From contig JAAZCH010000415.1 of assembly GCA_012513395.1 (NCBI GenBank), positions 1-53,078 of the forward strand: 53,078 bases of DNA. Reading direction: 5' to 3'. The stretch comes from Tissierellia bacterium (GTDB lineage: Bacteria > Bacillota_A > Clostridia > Tissierellales > Peptoniphilaceae). A model generated the notes under the pieces. That model searched no databases. It worked only from the letters and a program-made list of their open reading frames with translations, and had not been told where the DNA came from. Shown piece after piece: positions 1-7,968 of this stretch. Position 1 is the first letter of the stretch. Each line of letters begins with the position of its first letter. Made by a program: the position numbers and the translations under genes.

Positions 1-107
1 AGCTCTTGCCATACCGGAGTGATGACATCACGAATCGGTGCTTCATAGCCGGATAAACCGGCTGTGGAAATCATCGACTTTAAGAAGGGAAGAATTTCAA
101 AACTCAT
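1..107 (-). CDS. M42-family metallopeptidase, N-terminal fragment (runs off the left edge)
   Basis: Only the first 35 residues are in the window, beginning MSFEILPFLKSMISTAGLSG. The LxxxxxxxGLSGYE pattern in the first 25 residues resembles the start of M42 aminopeptidases/FrvX-like glutamyl aminopeptidases, where a GxSGYE segment opens the dinuclear zinc peptidase domain. The metal ligands lie outside the window, so the call rests on this N-terminal signature alone. ATG at 107 is preceded by a GAGG-type ribosome binding site. The preceding small gene ends 63 bases upstream on the same strand, so the two may be co-transcribed. It could be another alpha/beta peptidase with a similar start. Confidence 0.5.
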   Translation of the reverse strand, partial: MSFEILPFLKSMISTAGLSGYEAPIRDVITPVWQE

Positions 108-170
108 AAGCCTCTTTCATGGAATAGGATTTGGATTTGGTCCGCCAACCGAAGGAATTACGATGCTGTC

Positions 171-527
171 TCATCCGTCCTCCGGCGGCACTTCGGCAGT
201 TGCCGTTGGCTCCTCAGTCGGAACGGGAATGGCAGTTTCTGTCGGGGGAAGCGTCGCAGTTGGAGTCGCACTTGGAATTAGGGTATTCGTAGGCTGCAAG
301 GTCGATGTTACGGTTGGAGTAATGGAAGCAGTCCGCGTTAAATAGGGTGTCAGTGTAATTGTCGCCGTTTGGGTAATTGTGGCTGACCCGGTTGGGGTTT
401 GCATGCCAGGCTGAGGACCGCGGTCCAGCCTAAGTAAAATAATGCCCAGCAAATAACATGGGATCGTAATCAAGATCAACAAAGTGAAAAGATATCGAAG
501 TCGTTTTTTTCTTGAAAGCTCTTCCAA
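171..527 (-). CDS. Small single-pass membrane protein with Thr/Pro-rich extracytoplasmic tail
   Basis: This 118-residue protein has a short basic N-terminus (ELSRKKRLR), one hydrophobic segment at about residues 12-32 and a low-complexity tail rich in Thr, Pro, Ser and Ala with few charges. The arrangement predicts a membrane anchor with an unstructured external stalk. Such Thr-Pro tails are common in Chloroflexota surface proteins. The start is TTG at 527, chosen because a full AAAGGAGG sits 5 bases upstream; an ATG nearby is in another frame and soon stops. It lies just upstream of the peptidase fragment on the same strand. No catalytic domain is visible and the function is unknown. Confidence 0.55.
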   Translation of the reverse strand: MEELSRKKRLRYLFTLLILITIPCYLLGIILLRLDRGPQPGMQTPTGSATITQTATITLTPYLTRTASITPTVTSTLQPTNTLIPSATPTATLPPTETAIPVPTEEPTATAEVPPEDG

Positions 528-682
528 ACCATCCTCCTTTATTTAGTAGCTTGCCCAATCAGCCCAAAAATATTGATTATGCAAGTCGAGCAAACTCAAC
601 TTACAATCATACCATTTTACAGTAGACTTATCCAAAAATACGCTATAATTAAAGGGTATTCACCCCAAGAAGGAGGCTACTT

Positions 683-790
683 ATGGCTACTAAAGATAAA
701 GCAGGAAAAGAAGAACGCAAAAAGCCCAAATTAGACATTAAAGAAAAGCGTAAAGCTAAAGACGAAAAGAAAAAGAAAAATACAGCCTAA
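683..790 (+). CDS. 35-residue Lys-rich basic protein
   Basis: A short reading frame starts MATKDKAGKEERKKPK and ends KKKKNTA, with about 40 percent Lys plus Arg and no hydrophobic core. An AGGAGG ribosome binding site is 6 bases before the ATG, and a perfect hairpin with a T-tract follows the stop within 20 bases. These flanking signals argue for a real single-gene transcript despite the small size. The composition suggests a nucleic-acid- or ribosome-binding peptide, but no family is recognised. Confidence 0.6.
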   Translation: MATKDKAGKEERKKPKLDIKEKRKAKDEKKKKNTA

Positions 791-807
791 TCCATTCGAC
801 TCAGACT

Positions 808-838
808 AAACCAGCTTTGTAGCTGGTTTTTTATTTTT
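808..838 (+). terminator. Rho-independent terminator after the 35-residue gene
   Basis: A 9-base perfect stem (AAACCAGCT / AGCTGGTTT, 808-816 with 821-829) with a TTGT loop is followed by a T-rich run. Confidence 0.8.
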
Positions 839-843
839 AAAAT

Positions 844-945
844 GTATTATCCGCCCCTGTTTCCTGTTTCCCGCTTCCTTTTTACCGACCCCCGTCCCCT
901 ATCCCCTAATCCCTGTTTTTGGTTTACCGCTCCCCGCTACCTGAA
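844..945 (+). repeat. C-run intergenic repeat (G-quadruplex-prone on the minus strand)
   Basis: A pyrimidine-rich stretch contains short variants of CCCCTATCCCCT and CCCTGTTT between two terminators, with no coding potential. The same words recur in opposite orientation at 5715-5780 and in the same orientation at 5929-5990, so this is a dispersed family. Four or more C-runs with short spacers give G4 potential on the minus strand. The period is irregular and there are no spacers, so it is not a CRISPR array. Confidence 0.6.
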
Positions 946-949
946 TAAA

Positions 950-985
950 GTTAAAAGAAAAGAGCAATCAAAATGATTGCTCTTT
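950..985 (-). terminator. Terminator of the tRNA-Ala transcript
   Basis: A perfect 12-base stem (AAAGAGCAATCA at 959-970 with its complement at 974-985) has a 3-base loop. It lies immediately downstream of tRNA-Ala(GGC) on the minus strand and is followed on that strand by a T-rich run. Confidence 0.8.
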
Positions 986-987
986 AG

Positions 988-1060
988 TGGACCCAGAGAG
1001 ATTCGAACTCTCGACCTTCTCAATGCCATTGAGACGCGCTCCCAACTGCGCTATGGGCCC
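988..1060 (-). tRNA. tRNA-Ala (anticodon GGC)
   Basis: A 73-base cloverleaf reads on the minus strand: acceptor GGGCCCA / TGGGTCC, D stem GCGC/GCGC, anticodon stem TCTCA/TGAGA with loop ATGGCAT (anticodon GGC, codon GCC), and T stem GAGAG/CTCTC with loop TTCGAAT. The acceptor has the G3-U70 wobble pair that specifies alanine, and the discriminator base is A. CCA is not encoded. It is the second of two tRNA-Ala genes 47 bases apart on the same strand. Confidence 0.97.
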
Positions 1061-1107
1061 TCGTGTAAATTATTTCATGCACTCTGCATTACATCTTACT
1101 ACTTGAA

Positions 1108-1180
1108 TGGACCTGGAGGGAGTCGAACCCTCGACCTCTTCAGTGCGATTGAAGCGCGCTCCCAACTGCGCTACAGGCCC
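1108..1180 (-). tRNA. tRNA-Ala (anticodon CGC)
   Basis: A 73-base cloverleaf on the minus strand has acceptor GGGCCTG / CAGGTCC, D stem GCGC/GCGC, anticodon stem CTTCA/TGAAG with loop ATCGCAC (anticodon CGC, codon GCG), and T stem GAGGG/CCCTC with loop TTCGACT. G3-U70 is present and CCA is not encoded. Its body is nearly identical to the neighbouring tRNA-Ala(GGC), which suggests tandem duplication followed by anticodon divergence. Confidence 0.97.
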
Positions 1181-1312
1181 GTTTCCACCAGATTTCAAGA
1201 ATCAATATTCTACCGTCTTGTTTTCGGAATGTCAAGCTTTTAATTCTCCAGCCATAACATCGCCCCTAAACTACCATAATTCTTCCCGGAACCTGTCAAC
1301 AGCTACCAACAA

Positions 1313-1338
1313 AGAAGCCTCATTTTCATGAGGCTTCT
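1313..1338 (-). terminator. Terminator hairpin downstream of the Ca2+-ATPase gene
   Basis: An 11-base perfect stem (AGAAGCCTCAT at 1313-1323 with ATGAGGCTTCT at 1328-1338) and a 4-base loop lie 22 bases past the ATPase stop. The T-tract is interrupted. Confidence 0.6.
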
Positions 1339-1359
1339 TATCAAATTTCAACAAGCTGC

Positions 1360-4236
1360 TTATGCAGATTGCTTTTGTTTTTGCTGTTTGCGATGGGTCA
1401 TATATTTCATCACCTCCGCAGCAACTGAAGGAATCAAGACCAGAGGTAAGATTTCTAACCAGTCTATCCAGCCCAGGGGGATGGTGTCGAAAATTCCGTT
1501 CAAGAAGGGGACATAGACGACCAACAGCACCAGTAAAACCGAAACTGAGACTGCGATATTCATGTTTTTGCTCGAGAAAACCCCAATCTTGAAGAGGGGA
1601 TAGTTTTCCGACCGAGCAGTGTATGCTCTGAAGAGCTCCGAAAGTGAAAGGGTTACAAAGGCGAAGGTTTCAGACAAAACCCGCGCTTCGGGTGTTGCGG
1701 TTTTCAATGCGCCGCCGCCTAACCAGAATGCAATCAGGGTTGTCGCAGTAATCGCTATCGTCTGAACGATAATGCCTTTCATCATTGACCGGTTAATAAT
1801 CGGCTCCGTTGCCGGTCTGGGCGGATAATCCATAATATCCGGGTCACCCTTTTCTGAACCCAAAGCCAAAGCCGGGGCACCGTCGGTAACCAAATTGAGC
1901 CAGAGCAGCTGAATCGGCGCCAATGGCGTGTTCCAGCCAAACAAAGTTGCCAGGAAGATAATCATGATTTCTGCGATATTACAGGAAATCAGATAGTAAA
2001 CGAACTTGCGGATATTGCTGTAAATAACACGACCTTGCTCAACAGCAGAAACAATAGAAGCATAATTATCGTCAGTCAAAACCATTTCTGCGGTCTCTTT
2101 GGCAACGTCTGTACCGGTGATGCCCATCGCAATGCCGATATCTGCGCGTTTGATTGCCGGAGCGTCGTTAACACCATCGCCGGTCATGGCAACCACTTCT
2201 CCGTTATTACGCAATGCGTCGACAATTTTCATTTTATGTTCAGGGCTAACCCGTGCATAAACATCGGTGATTTTGACAATTTCGCGCATTTCTTCATCGC
2301 TGACTTTGTCAATGTCCGCACCGGTCAAAACCTGGTGCCCGGGCTGGAGCAAACCAATATCCTCGGCAATTGCCTTGGCTGTGTTGGGGAAGTCGCCGGT
2401 AATCATAACCGAACGAATGCCCGCATCCTGTGCTTCTTTTAATGCCGGTTTCACTTCCGGTCGGGATGGATCAATCATGCCGATTAAGCCAACAAAGACC
2501 AAATCTTGCTCAAGAAGTGCCGGATCCATCTCGGCTGGCATTTCAGGAACCGGACGATAAGCCACCGCCAAAACGCGCAGTGCCTGATTGGTCATGTTTT
2601 CATTGGCAGTCAAAACTTCGCGACGCATTTCTTCGGTGAACTCCACCGGCTCATTTTCCATGTTGGACTTGTATTTACAAAGTTCCAAAACCACATCCGG
2701 CGCACCTTTGATCGCGATTGTGTACCAGTTGGTTTTCTCATCGGTGTAATATGGGGAGATGTCTCCGTGTCCCGGGTTGATAATGCTGTGAACCGTAACC
2801 ATACGTTTGCGAACGGAGTCGAAGGGAATTTCCTGATGTCGCGGATAATTCTTGTTGACAACATGTGCGGCAGCCCCGGCTTTGAGCGCAGCCACCAGGA
2901 TCGAGCCTTCGGTCGGGTCGCCAACCATACGGTTGGTTGCCTTTCCTTCGCTTTCTCCGGTTGCTTCCAGCTGAGCGTCATTGTTCAAGGTGCCAACCCA
3001 AAGCGCTGTTCGGGCAGCCGGGTATTTTACCAAATCGACCGCTTCACCGTCAACGCTAAATTCGCCTACCGGGTCATAACCGATTCCGGAGATATCCACA
3101 AATTTGCCATCAACCCAGAGCTTGGTTACCGTCATTTGGTTTTGGGTCAGGGTGCCGGTTTTGTCGGTACAAATTGTCGTAACCGAACCGAGCGTCTCGA
3201 CTGAAGAAAGGCGGCGAATCAGTGCATGGCGGTTAACCATTTCGCGCATACCACCTGCTAAACTAATCGTAACAACCGCCGGCAAGCCTTCGGGGACGGC
3301 AGCAATTGCCAGTGATATGGCAACCATGAAGAGCGCTAAAACTTCTTCCCAAAACTGTCCGGTGCCAAATGCAATCACATCGGGAGGCAGCAAAAGCCGG
3401 GCAACCCCAATCACGAAGACCAAGACTGTAACAATCATCGCGGCAATGCTGAGTGTCTTCCCTAACTCATCCAGTTTCTTTTGCAAGGGAGTTTGCTCTA
3501 CCTCAACAGTTTGGAGCATGGTTGCAATTAAGCCCAGCTGCGTATGCATACCTGTGCTGACCACAACGCCCTTGCCACGGCCATAGCTGACGGTCGTGCC
3601 GGAAAAGGCGGTGTTTTCGCGATCGCCCAGGGGGATATCAGCCTGCAAATTGCTTTCGGCGTTTTTCTTTGCCGGAACCGACTCGCCTGTCAAAGATGCT
3701 TCTTCAATGCTCAGGTTCACCGCTTCCAAAAGGCGAATATCGGCTGGCACAAAATTGCCGGCTTCAATAAAAACGACATCGCCGGGAACCAGCTCAGGTG
3801 ATGGCACCATGACGCGGTGTCCGTTGCGCAAAACCTGAGCTTCGGGTGCAGCCATTTTGCGTAAGGCAGCCAACGAAGCCTCAGCCCGCGATTCCTGAAC
3901 AATACCCATGATGGCATTGAAAACGACAATCAGCAAAATCGCACCGGCTTCAACCCAATCGCCCAAAAAGGCCGAAATCACGGCTGCGCCAATCAAGAGC
4001 CAAATCACAAAACTGTTGATTTGCTCCCAAAGTTTTTGCCAAAAAGTACGTCCCGGCTGCTCGGTCAGTTCGTTTAAACCAAACTTAGCTTGTCTGTGTT
4101 GAACTTCTTCATCACTCAAGCCTGTTTCAATGGGAACTTCCAAATTGTCGAGAACTTGTTCGGGGTTGAGACTATGCCAGGAAAGGTTTAAAAGCTTCTC
4201 GGCATCTGTAGGTACTTCAGATGGTTCATTATTCAT
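1360..4236 (-). CDS. P-type (P2A) calcium-transporting ATPase
   Basis: A 958-residue integral membrane pump that hydrolyses ATP to export Ca2+ from the cytoplasm. It has the cation-ATPase N-terminal domain, the actuator loop TGES (183-186), PEGLP in M4 (P315, E316), the phosphorylated Asp in DKTGT (D358), and GDGVNDAPA in the P domain. M5 contains ISCNIAEI and M6 contains NLVTDG. These keep the Asn/Glu and Asn/Asp ligands of SERCA-type pumps, so both Ca2+ sites appear intact and a Na+/K+ or heavy-metal pump is less likely. ATG at 4236 is chosen over one 20 codons upstream because AGAGGAGC lies 7 bases before it. It is transcribed divergently from the AI-2E family gene, with tandem 19-base repeats between them. 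Confidence 0.95.
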   Translation of the reverse strand: MNNEPSEVPTDAEKLLNLSWHSLNPEQVLDNLEVPIETGLSDEEVQHRQAKFGLNELTEQPGRTFWQKLWEQINSFVIWLLIGAAVISAFLGDWVEAGAILLIVVFNAIMGIVQESRAEASLAALRKMAAPEAQVLRNGHRVMVPSPELVPGDVVFIEAGNFVPADIRLLEAVNLSIEEASLTGESVPAKKNAESNLQADIPLGDRENTAFSGTTVSYGRGKGVVVSTGMHTQLGLIATMLQTVEVEQTPLQKKLDELGKTLSIAAMIVTVLVFVIGVARLLLPPDVIAFGTGQFWEEVLALFMVAISLAIAAVPEGLPAVVTISLAGGMREMVNRHALIRRLSSVETLGSVTTICTDKTGTLTQNQMTVTKLWVDGKFVDISGIGYDPVGEFSVDGEAVDLVKYPAARTALWVGTLNNDAQLEATGESEGKATNRMVGDPTEGSILVAALKAGAAAHVVNKNYPRHQEIPFDSVRKRMVTVHSIINPGHGDISPYYTDEKTNWYTIAIKGAPDVVLELCKYKSNMENEPVEFTEEMRREVLTANENMTNQALRVLAVAYRPVPEMPAEMDPALLEQDLVFVGLIGMIDPSRPEVKPALKEAQDAGIRSVMITGDFPNTAKAIAEDIGLLQPGHQVLTGADIDKVSDEEMREIVKITDVYARVSPEHKMKIVDALRNNGEVVAMTGDGVNDAPAIKRADIGIAMGITGTDVAKETAEMVLTDDNYASIVSAVEQGRVIYSNIRKFVYYLISCNIAEIMIIFLATLFGWNTPLAPIQLLWLNLVTDGAPALALGSEKGDPDIMDYPPRPATEPIINRSMMKGIIVQTIAITATTLIAFWLGGGALKTATPEARVLSETFAFVTLSLSELFRAYTARSENYPLFKIGVFSSKNMNIAVSVSVLLVLLVVYVPFLNGIFDTIPLGWIDWLEILPLVLIPSVAAEVMKYMTHRKQQKQKQSA

Positions 4237-4270
4237 ATAATTAGCTCCTCTTGAGATAAAAGACTGGATA

Positions 4271-4276
4271 ATTATA
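4271..4276 (-). promoter_or_regulatory. Possible -10 box for the Ca2+-ATPase gene
   Basis: TATAAT reads on the minus strand 35 bases upstream of the chosen ATG. No convincing -35 is visible at 16-18 bases, and a second TATAAT-like word lies about 35 bases further upstream, so the assignment is tentative. Confidence 0.3.
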
Positions 4277-4349
4277 GTAGATAAATCTCTTTTCACCTAA
4301 GATTATATAGGGGAAATTCAAAAAAGGTCTTTTGCACCTCTGGCTCCTG

Positions 4350-4406
4350 ATTTTTGTATACGCTCTTGTTTTTTGTATACGCTTCTGTTTTTTGTATACG
4401 CTTCTG
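4350..4406 (+). repeat. Three tandem 19-base repeats in the divergent intergenic region
   Basis: Three head-to-tail copies of a 19-base unit (TTTTTTGTATACGCTTCTG; the first copy differs slightly) sit between the divergent ATPase and permease genes. Each contains the palindrome GTATAC, so three palindromes lie 19 bases apart, nearly two helical turns. This could be an operator array for either gene or a simple slippage product. Confidence 0.75.
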
Positions 4407-4439
4407 TTGCTACTTACAGTTTCCTGTTAAAATATACCC

Positions 4440-5729
4440 ATGGAAAATTCAAAAAACGACACACTTATTGACGATCATCAAAAATCATCTCAAAACAACG
4501 ATTCTCCGCCTTGGGGTTGGGCAACCAAACTCGTCGTCGGAATCCTTTTTATAGTTGGCTTTTTGGCATTGATTATTCGTTTCAAAACCTATACCCAAAT
4601 GTTGCTGATTGCCTTTATCATTTCGTTTTTGCTCAATCCGCTTGTCAAATTTTTCCATAAAACCACTCGTGTCAAATGGCGCCTTTCGGCAACCATTATC
4701 TACGTCCTCCTGGCAGGCTTAGTCGTCTGGGCGATTGCCGCCGGCGGTTCCGGCTTGGCGGGTCAGATTCAAAAATTCTTCACCCTGGCAATTGACAATG
4801 TCGATACTATCACCGAATTCTTCGAATCTTGGTCCGATCGAACCATCTCCTGGGGAGTCTTTAACTTCACCATCCCTCATATCAATTTTGATGTGATTGG
4901 CAAGGCAATTTCCGAATCTTTGCAATCAATCGTCACCTCAGCAGCCAATATCACCACAACCGTGGTTGGCACAGTCGGCGGTGTTGTCGTCAACATCGTG
5001 ATAACTTACATGATTTCTTTCTTTATCACCTCCGAATCAGAAGGTGTGGGCAAAAAAATTATCAACATCTCTCTGCCCGGATACGAAAAAGACTTCCAGC
5101 GTCTCGGTCAGGAAATTGGCAGAATCTTCAACAGCTTCATCCGTGGTGAATTTTTCATGGTTGCCACTTCAATCACAATCTACACCATCTTCCTCGGTGC
5201 AATGGGCTTGCCCTACTTTTTCGTGCTCGCCTTGATTGCCGGTTTTGGACGCTTTATCCCTTACATCGGCGCTGGTATGGGTTGGGTAGCCTTCTTCATC
5301 GGCGCCCTTGTGCAAAGCCCAACGCCCTTCGGCATGGAACCCTTCTTTTATGCTCTTCTGGTAATTGCCATCGCGGTCGTCTTGGATATGATTATGGATC
5401 ACGTCATCCAACCGAGAGTGATGGGCAACTCTCTCCATGTCCACCCGGCAGCTATTATGATTTCAGCCCTGATTATGGCTCAATTGTTCGGCTTGCTCGG
5501 TTTGATGTTGGCCGCACCTGCCCTCGCCACCTTGAAGCTTCTTCTGCAATACTGCAGCCGCAAAATCTTTGATCAGGACCCTTGGGAAGGCTTCCAATAT
5601 TATCAAAAACCAGCCGAACCAAAGCTGATTAAATGGCTCCGCCGCATTTGGCGAAAAATCCGCCTCTTCCTGATCAAAATCTGGGCTAGAGTTAAAAGCT
5701 GGTTCAAAAAGACAGGGGTCAAGGGATAG
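4440..5729 (+). CDS. AI-2E/PerM family permease (PF01594)
   Basis: A 429-residue polytopic membrane protein. A hydrophobic pair near residues 25-65 is followed by a further membrane segment near 80-100, an amphipathic periplasmic-type stretch at about 105-165, and the family's C-terminal block of four or five helices, including AGFGRFIPYIGAGMGW and DMIMDHVIQPRVMG, a recognisable AI-2E signature. Members move small molecules or ions (autoinducer-2 export, Na+/H+ antiport); the substrate cannot be read from sequence. The C-terminal tail is very basic (many Lys, Arg and Trp). There is no clear ribosome binding site before ATG 4440, but a TAAAAT element lies just upstream, so the message may be nearly leaderless. 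A strong hairpin follows at 5814. Confidence 0.9.
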   Translation: MENSKNDTLIDDHQKSSQNNDSPPWGWATKLVVGILFIVGFLALIIRFKTYTQMLLIAFIISFLLNPLVKFFHKTTRVKWRLSATIIYVLLAGLVVWAIAAGGSGLAGQIQKFFTLAIDNVDTITEFFESWSDRTISWGVFNFTIPHINFDVIGKAISESLQSIVTSAANITTTVVGTVGGVVVNIVITYMISFFITSESEGVGKKIINISLPGYEKDFQRLGQEIGRIFNSFIRGEFFMVATSITIYTIFLGAMGLPYFFVLALIAGFGRFIPYIGAGMGWVAFFIGALVQSPTPFGMEPFFYALLVIAIAVVLDMIMDHVIQPRVMGNSLHVHPAAIMISALIMAQLFGLLGLMLAAPALATLKLLLQYCSRKIFDQDPWEGFQYYQKPAEPKLIKWLRRIWRKIRLFLIKIWARVKSWFKKTGVKG

Positions 5730-5780
5730 GGGACAGGGGTCAAGGGATAGGGGACAGAGGACAGGGGACAGGGGACAGTA
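5715..5780 (+). repeat. G-run intergenic repeat (G-quadruplex-prone)
   Basis: Repeats of GGGGACA and GGGATAGGGG begin in the last codons of the AI-2E gene and continue past its stop. At least eight runs of three or four G are separated by 3-4 bases, fitting a multi-G4 consensus. The words match the reverse complement of the C-run at 5929-5990, so the pair can also form a long imperfect hairpin around the MITE-like segment. Confidence 0.7.
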
Positions 5781-5803
5781 CAGAGTTTACAGTTTTCAGT
5801 ACA

Positions 5804-5930
5804 CAGTCCGTAGGTCGGAATCGGCTTCTTTTGCCGACTCCGACAATTTTTTAAATTGCAAACGGCGGAGTGCCCAAAAAAAGCGCTCGCCTTTTACTTC
5901 GTTCCGGCACTTCGTCCGACCTACGGGCTG
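5804..5930. repeat. MITE-like 127-base inverted-repeat element
   Basis: Terminal inverted repeats of 16 bases with one mismatch (CAGTCCGTAGGTCGGA at 5804-5819 and its complement at 5915-5930) bound a noncoding segment that contains a second, inner hairpin. A related scrap (GACTCCGACAAT) recurs near 8155-8166. No transposase is present, and target duplication cannot be judged because the flanks are themselves repetitive. Confidence 0.5.
5814..5850 (+). terminator. Terminator for the AI-2E family gene
   Basis: A 12-base stem with one mismatch (5814-5825 with 5833-5844), a 7-base T-rich loop and a following AATTTTTT. It forms the inner hairpin of the MITE-like element, so that element may supply the terminator. 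Confidence 0.7.
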
Positions 5931-5990
5931 TCCCCTGCCCCCTATCCCCTATTTTATCCCGCTCCCCGCTCCCCGTTCCCTGCTCCCCGA
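5929..5990 (+). repeat. C-run intergenic repeat
   Basis: Tandem variants of CCCCTATCCCCT and GCTCCCC make a G4-capable minus strand. The stretch ends exactly where the zinc-ribbon protein gene ends. It is the same family as 844-945 and the mirror of 5715-5780. Confidence 0.65.
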
Positions 5991-6695
5991 TTAAAAAAAC
6001 AAATTCCTTCGTATCCATTCACTCATCGTTATATTATTTGATGCAACAATCAAAACACCGCCAAGGATAAGCAGTGGGATGGAAACATACCATGCCCATA
6101 CAGGCATAAACGATTGGGTCAGATAGTGTGTAACAGCAATATCAACCGCCCAGGGCATAAAAGAATAAACAATCGTGATCCAGCCGCCTTTCCCAATCTT
6201 GCCAATCCCCTTGCTTTGAACAATAAAGATTATGAAATACGCACATAGCCCGGCTGATAGAATGATCGGCAAGGCAATCGCCATCAACCACTTTTCGGAA
6301 GTATTCAGCAAGCTTAAAATCAAAATGTATACGCTACTGACAATGAGGTCGGCCGTCAGGTAGAAATATGAGCTCTTTCCCTCAAAAAATATTGGCAGAA
6401 CAACAAAAGTCCATATGGTCAGCCCTGCGCCAAACACATAAAATGCCCATGTCAAGCCCCGTGAAATCGCCAAGTCTATAACAGCTACGACTGCAAAAGG
6501 AATCAGCAGCGCCAATGAAATCAACATTACCAAGAATTTCTTGTTGATCTTCTTACCGTTGATATCCATCCTGTCCTGAGGGTAGCCTTCCCTGCTTTCT
6601 TTGCTTCTCTTCGGATCGATAACCTCCGTATCGCAAAGCGGACATCTGCTTTCATAGTCCGCAAGTTTCACACCACAATGTACGCAATAAGACAT
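5991..6695 (-). CDS. Zinc-ribbon polytopic membrane protein (DUF6320-like)
   Basis: A 234-residue protein opens with a zinc ribbon (CVHCG at about residue 4 and CPLCD about 15 residues later). A charged linker and about six or seven hydrophobic helices follow, ending in the basic tail WIRRNLFF. ATG at 6695 starts one base after the stop of the acyltransferase gene, with GAGG just upstream; a longer frame starting at 6785 would overlap that gene. I recall DUF6320 proteins beside condensation-type acetyltransferases in Clostridia, and the coupling here suggests a shared pathway, perhaps modification of an envelope lipid or glycan. The biochemical role is unknown. Confidence 0.7.
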   Translation of the reverse strand: MSYCVHCGVKLADYESRCPLCDTEVIDPKRSKESREGYPQDRMDINGKKINKKFLVMLISLALLIPFAVVAVIDLAISRGLTWAFYVFGAGLTIWTFVVLPIFFEGKSSYFYLTADLIVSSVYILILSLLNTSEKWLMAIALPIILSAGLCAYFIIFIVQSKGIGKIGKGGWITIVYSFMPWAVDIAVTHYLTQSFMPVWAWYVSIPLLILGGVLIVASNNITMSEWIRRNLFF

Positions 6696-6696
6696 C

Positions 6697-7968
6697 TTAG
6701 CCTCTTCCATTACTTTCAATCGCAACAGGGATTCCCATCTCCACCAGTTGCCTAAAAAAATTCTGCTCAATATCAGCTTCAACAATCGTCCGTGAAAAGT
6801 TAATCACCGTTTTTCCGTTGTAACTTACAACACCACAGCTCGTCCGTTTTCCATAAGAACGCCCCAGCATAAGATCTATCCGCCTTATATACGGCCTCAT
6901 GGCTTCATCTACTTCAACCAGGCCCAAATTGGAGATCGTGGAGGCTGAAGTTCTATTTGCCGTAAGAGAATGACCAATCTTCAAGAGCAGGTTTTTCAGA
7001 AAAAGCGGAACAAGGCGCATCAGAAGATTCTTCTCTATTTTTACATAACCGGTGAAACGGGCATTCAGTTCTTTTTCGGTAATATTCATGCCCATAAAGT
7101 GCTCAACCTGCTCAAGAACTTCTTCGAAGGTGTAATCTCCCAGTCGGCTCTTGATACCCGGGTTGATAAAGGACGAAAAATTCCGCACCGTTTTAGAGGG
7201 GAAAAACTGACGCAGATTGATGGGCAGGGAAATTTTTGCATCATGCCGTAAGGCAGATTCAGACTTTTCGGATTTCTGCTTTTTATAAATGGAATATAGT
7301 AGATTCGCAGCAAGAAATGCACCGATGCTCGTTCTGTACTCTTTAGCTTTAGCACGCAGAACCTCAGTCGGCATTTCAGCGGAAATAATGAGCAGCTTAT
7401 TTAACGGTACAGCGGTTCCGTCATAATGGTAAGAGGGCGTTTCAACTAAGCCAAGACTCTTATCGCCCGCATAACGCTGAAAGGCATCCTCATACTCCTC
7501 TGGCTCGGGGCTGTCGGAACATCGAAAAACATACTTGCTTGGCACAACCTCAATCCCATTTTTCAGCCGCAAATATTCAGCAACCAGTGACAACAAAAAA
7601 GTCATTGCTCCTGAGCCGTCGGTTAGGGCATGAAAGAACTCTACCGATATCCTGTTCTTGTGACATAGCAATCGGTACATAAAATACCTGTTGCGTCTGA
7701 AAATCAAAGGCTGCGTGGGATTATATATATCATCCAGAATCGGAGGCGCGCCATCAATTTGCTCAAAGAAGTGCCAAAACATTCCTTTGCGTAAACGGGC
7801 AGCAAACGACGGAAAGCGTTTCAGCGTATTAATCTGTGCTTCTTCCAAAATCTGAAGATCAACATCCTCAGAGAGCGTCACAGAGATGCGAAACATAGCC
7901 GTCCAATCACTCGTTTGTGTTGACGGATATATATTTGCTGCGTTATCTAATTTAAACCACTTACTCAA
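6697..7968 (-). CDS. Condensation-fold acyltransferase (alcohol acetyltransferase-like)
   Basis: A 423-residue protein of the chloramphenicol-acetyltransferase/condensation-domain superfamily. The catalytic HxxxD motif is in FFHALTDGSG (H113, D117). A second conserved element, in which the DFGWG loop of plant and fungal enzymes is replaced, lies near SYGKRTSCGVVSYNG. Members transfer acyl groups from CoA or carrier thioesters to hydroxyl groups; the acceptor is not evident. The start is TTG at 7968 with GGAG 6 bases upstream. It is translationally coupled to the zinc-ribbon membrane protein downstream, which suggests membrane association. A role as a polyketide-associated acyltransferase (PapA-like) is possible. 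Confidence 0.75.
   Translation of the reverse strand: MSKWFKLDNAANIYPSTQTSDWTAMFRISVTLSEDVDLQILEEAQINTLKRFPSFAARLRKGMFWHFFEQIDGAPPILDDIYNPTQPLIFRRNRYFMYRLLCHKNRISVEFFHALTDGSGAMTFLLSLVAEYLRLKNGIEVVPSKYVFRCSDSPEPEEYEDAFQRYAGDKSLGLVETPSYHYDGTAVPLNKLLIISAEMPTEVLRAKAKEYRTSIGAFLAANLLYSIYKKQKSEKSESALRHDAKISLPINLRQFFPSKTVRNFSSFINPGIKSRLGDYTFEEVLEQVEHFMGMNITEKELNARFTGYVKIEKNLLMRLVPLFLKNLLLKIGHSLTANRTSASTISNLGLVEVDEAMRPYIRRIDLMLGRSYGKRTSCGVVSYNGKTVINFSRTIVEADIEQNFFRQLVEMGIPVAIESNGRG

Noticed and set aside
844..990. C-rich repeats as a CRISPR array
   Set aside because: Repeat length and spacing are irregular, there are no unique spacers, and no cas genes are near.
977..1331. Open frames overlapping 977-1331 as protein genes
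   Set aside because: They read across the two tRNA-Ala genes on the opposite strand and have no ribosome binding sites.
2035..3586. Long plus-strand frames within the Ca2+-ATPase gene
   Set aside because: They are antisense shadows of a strongly conserved pump gene and show no family motif.
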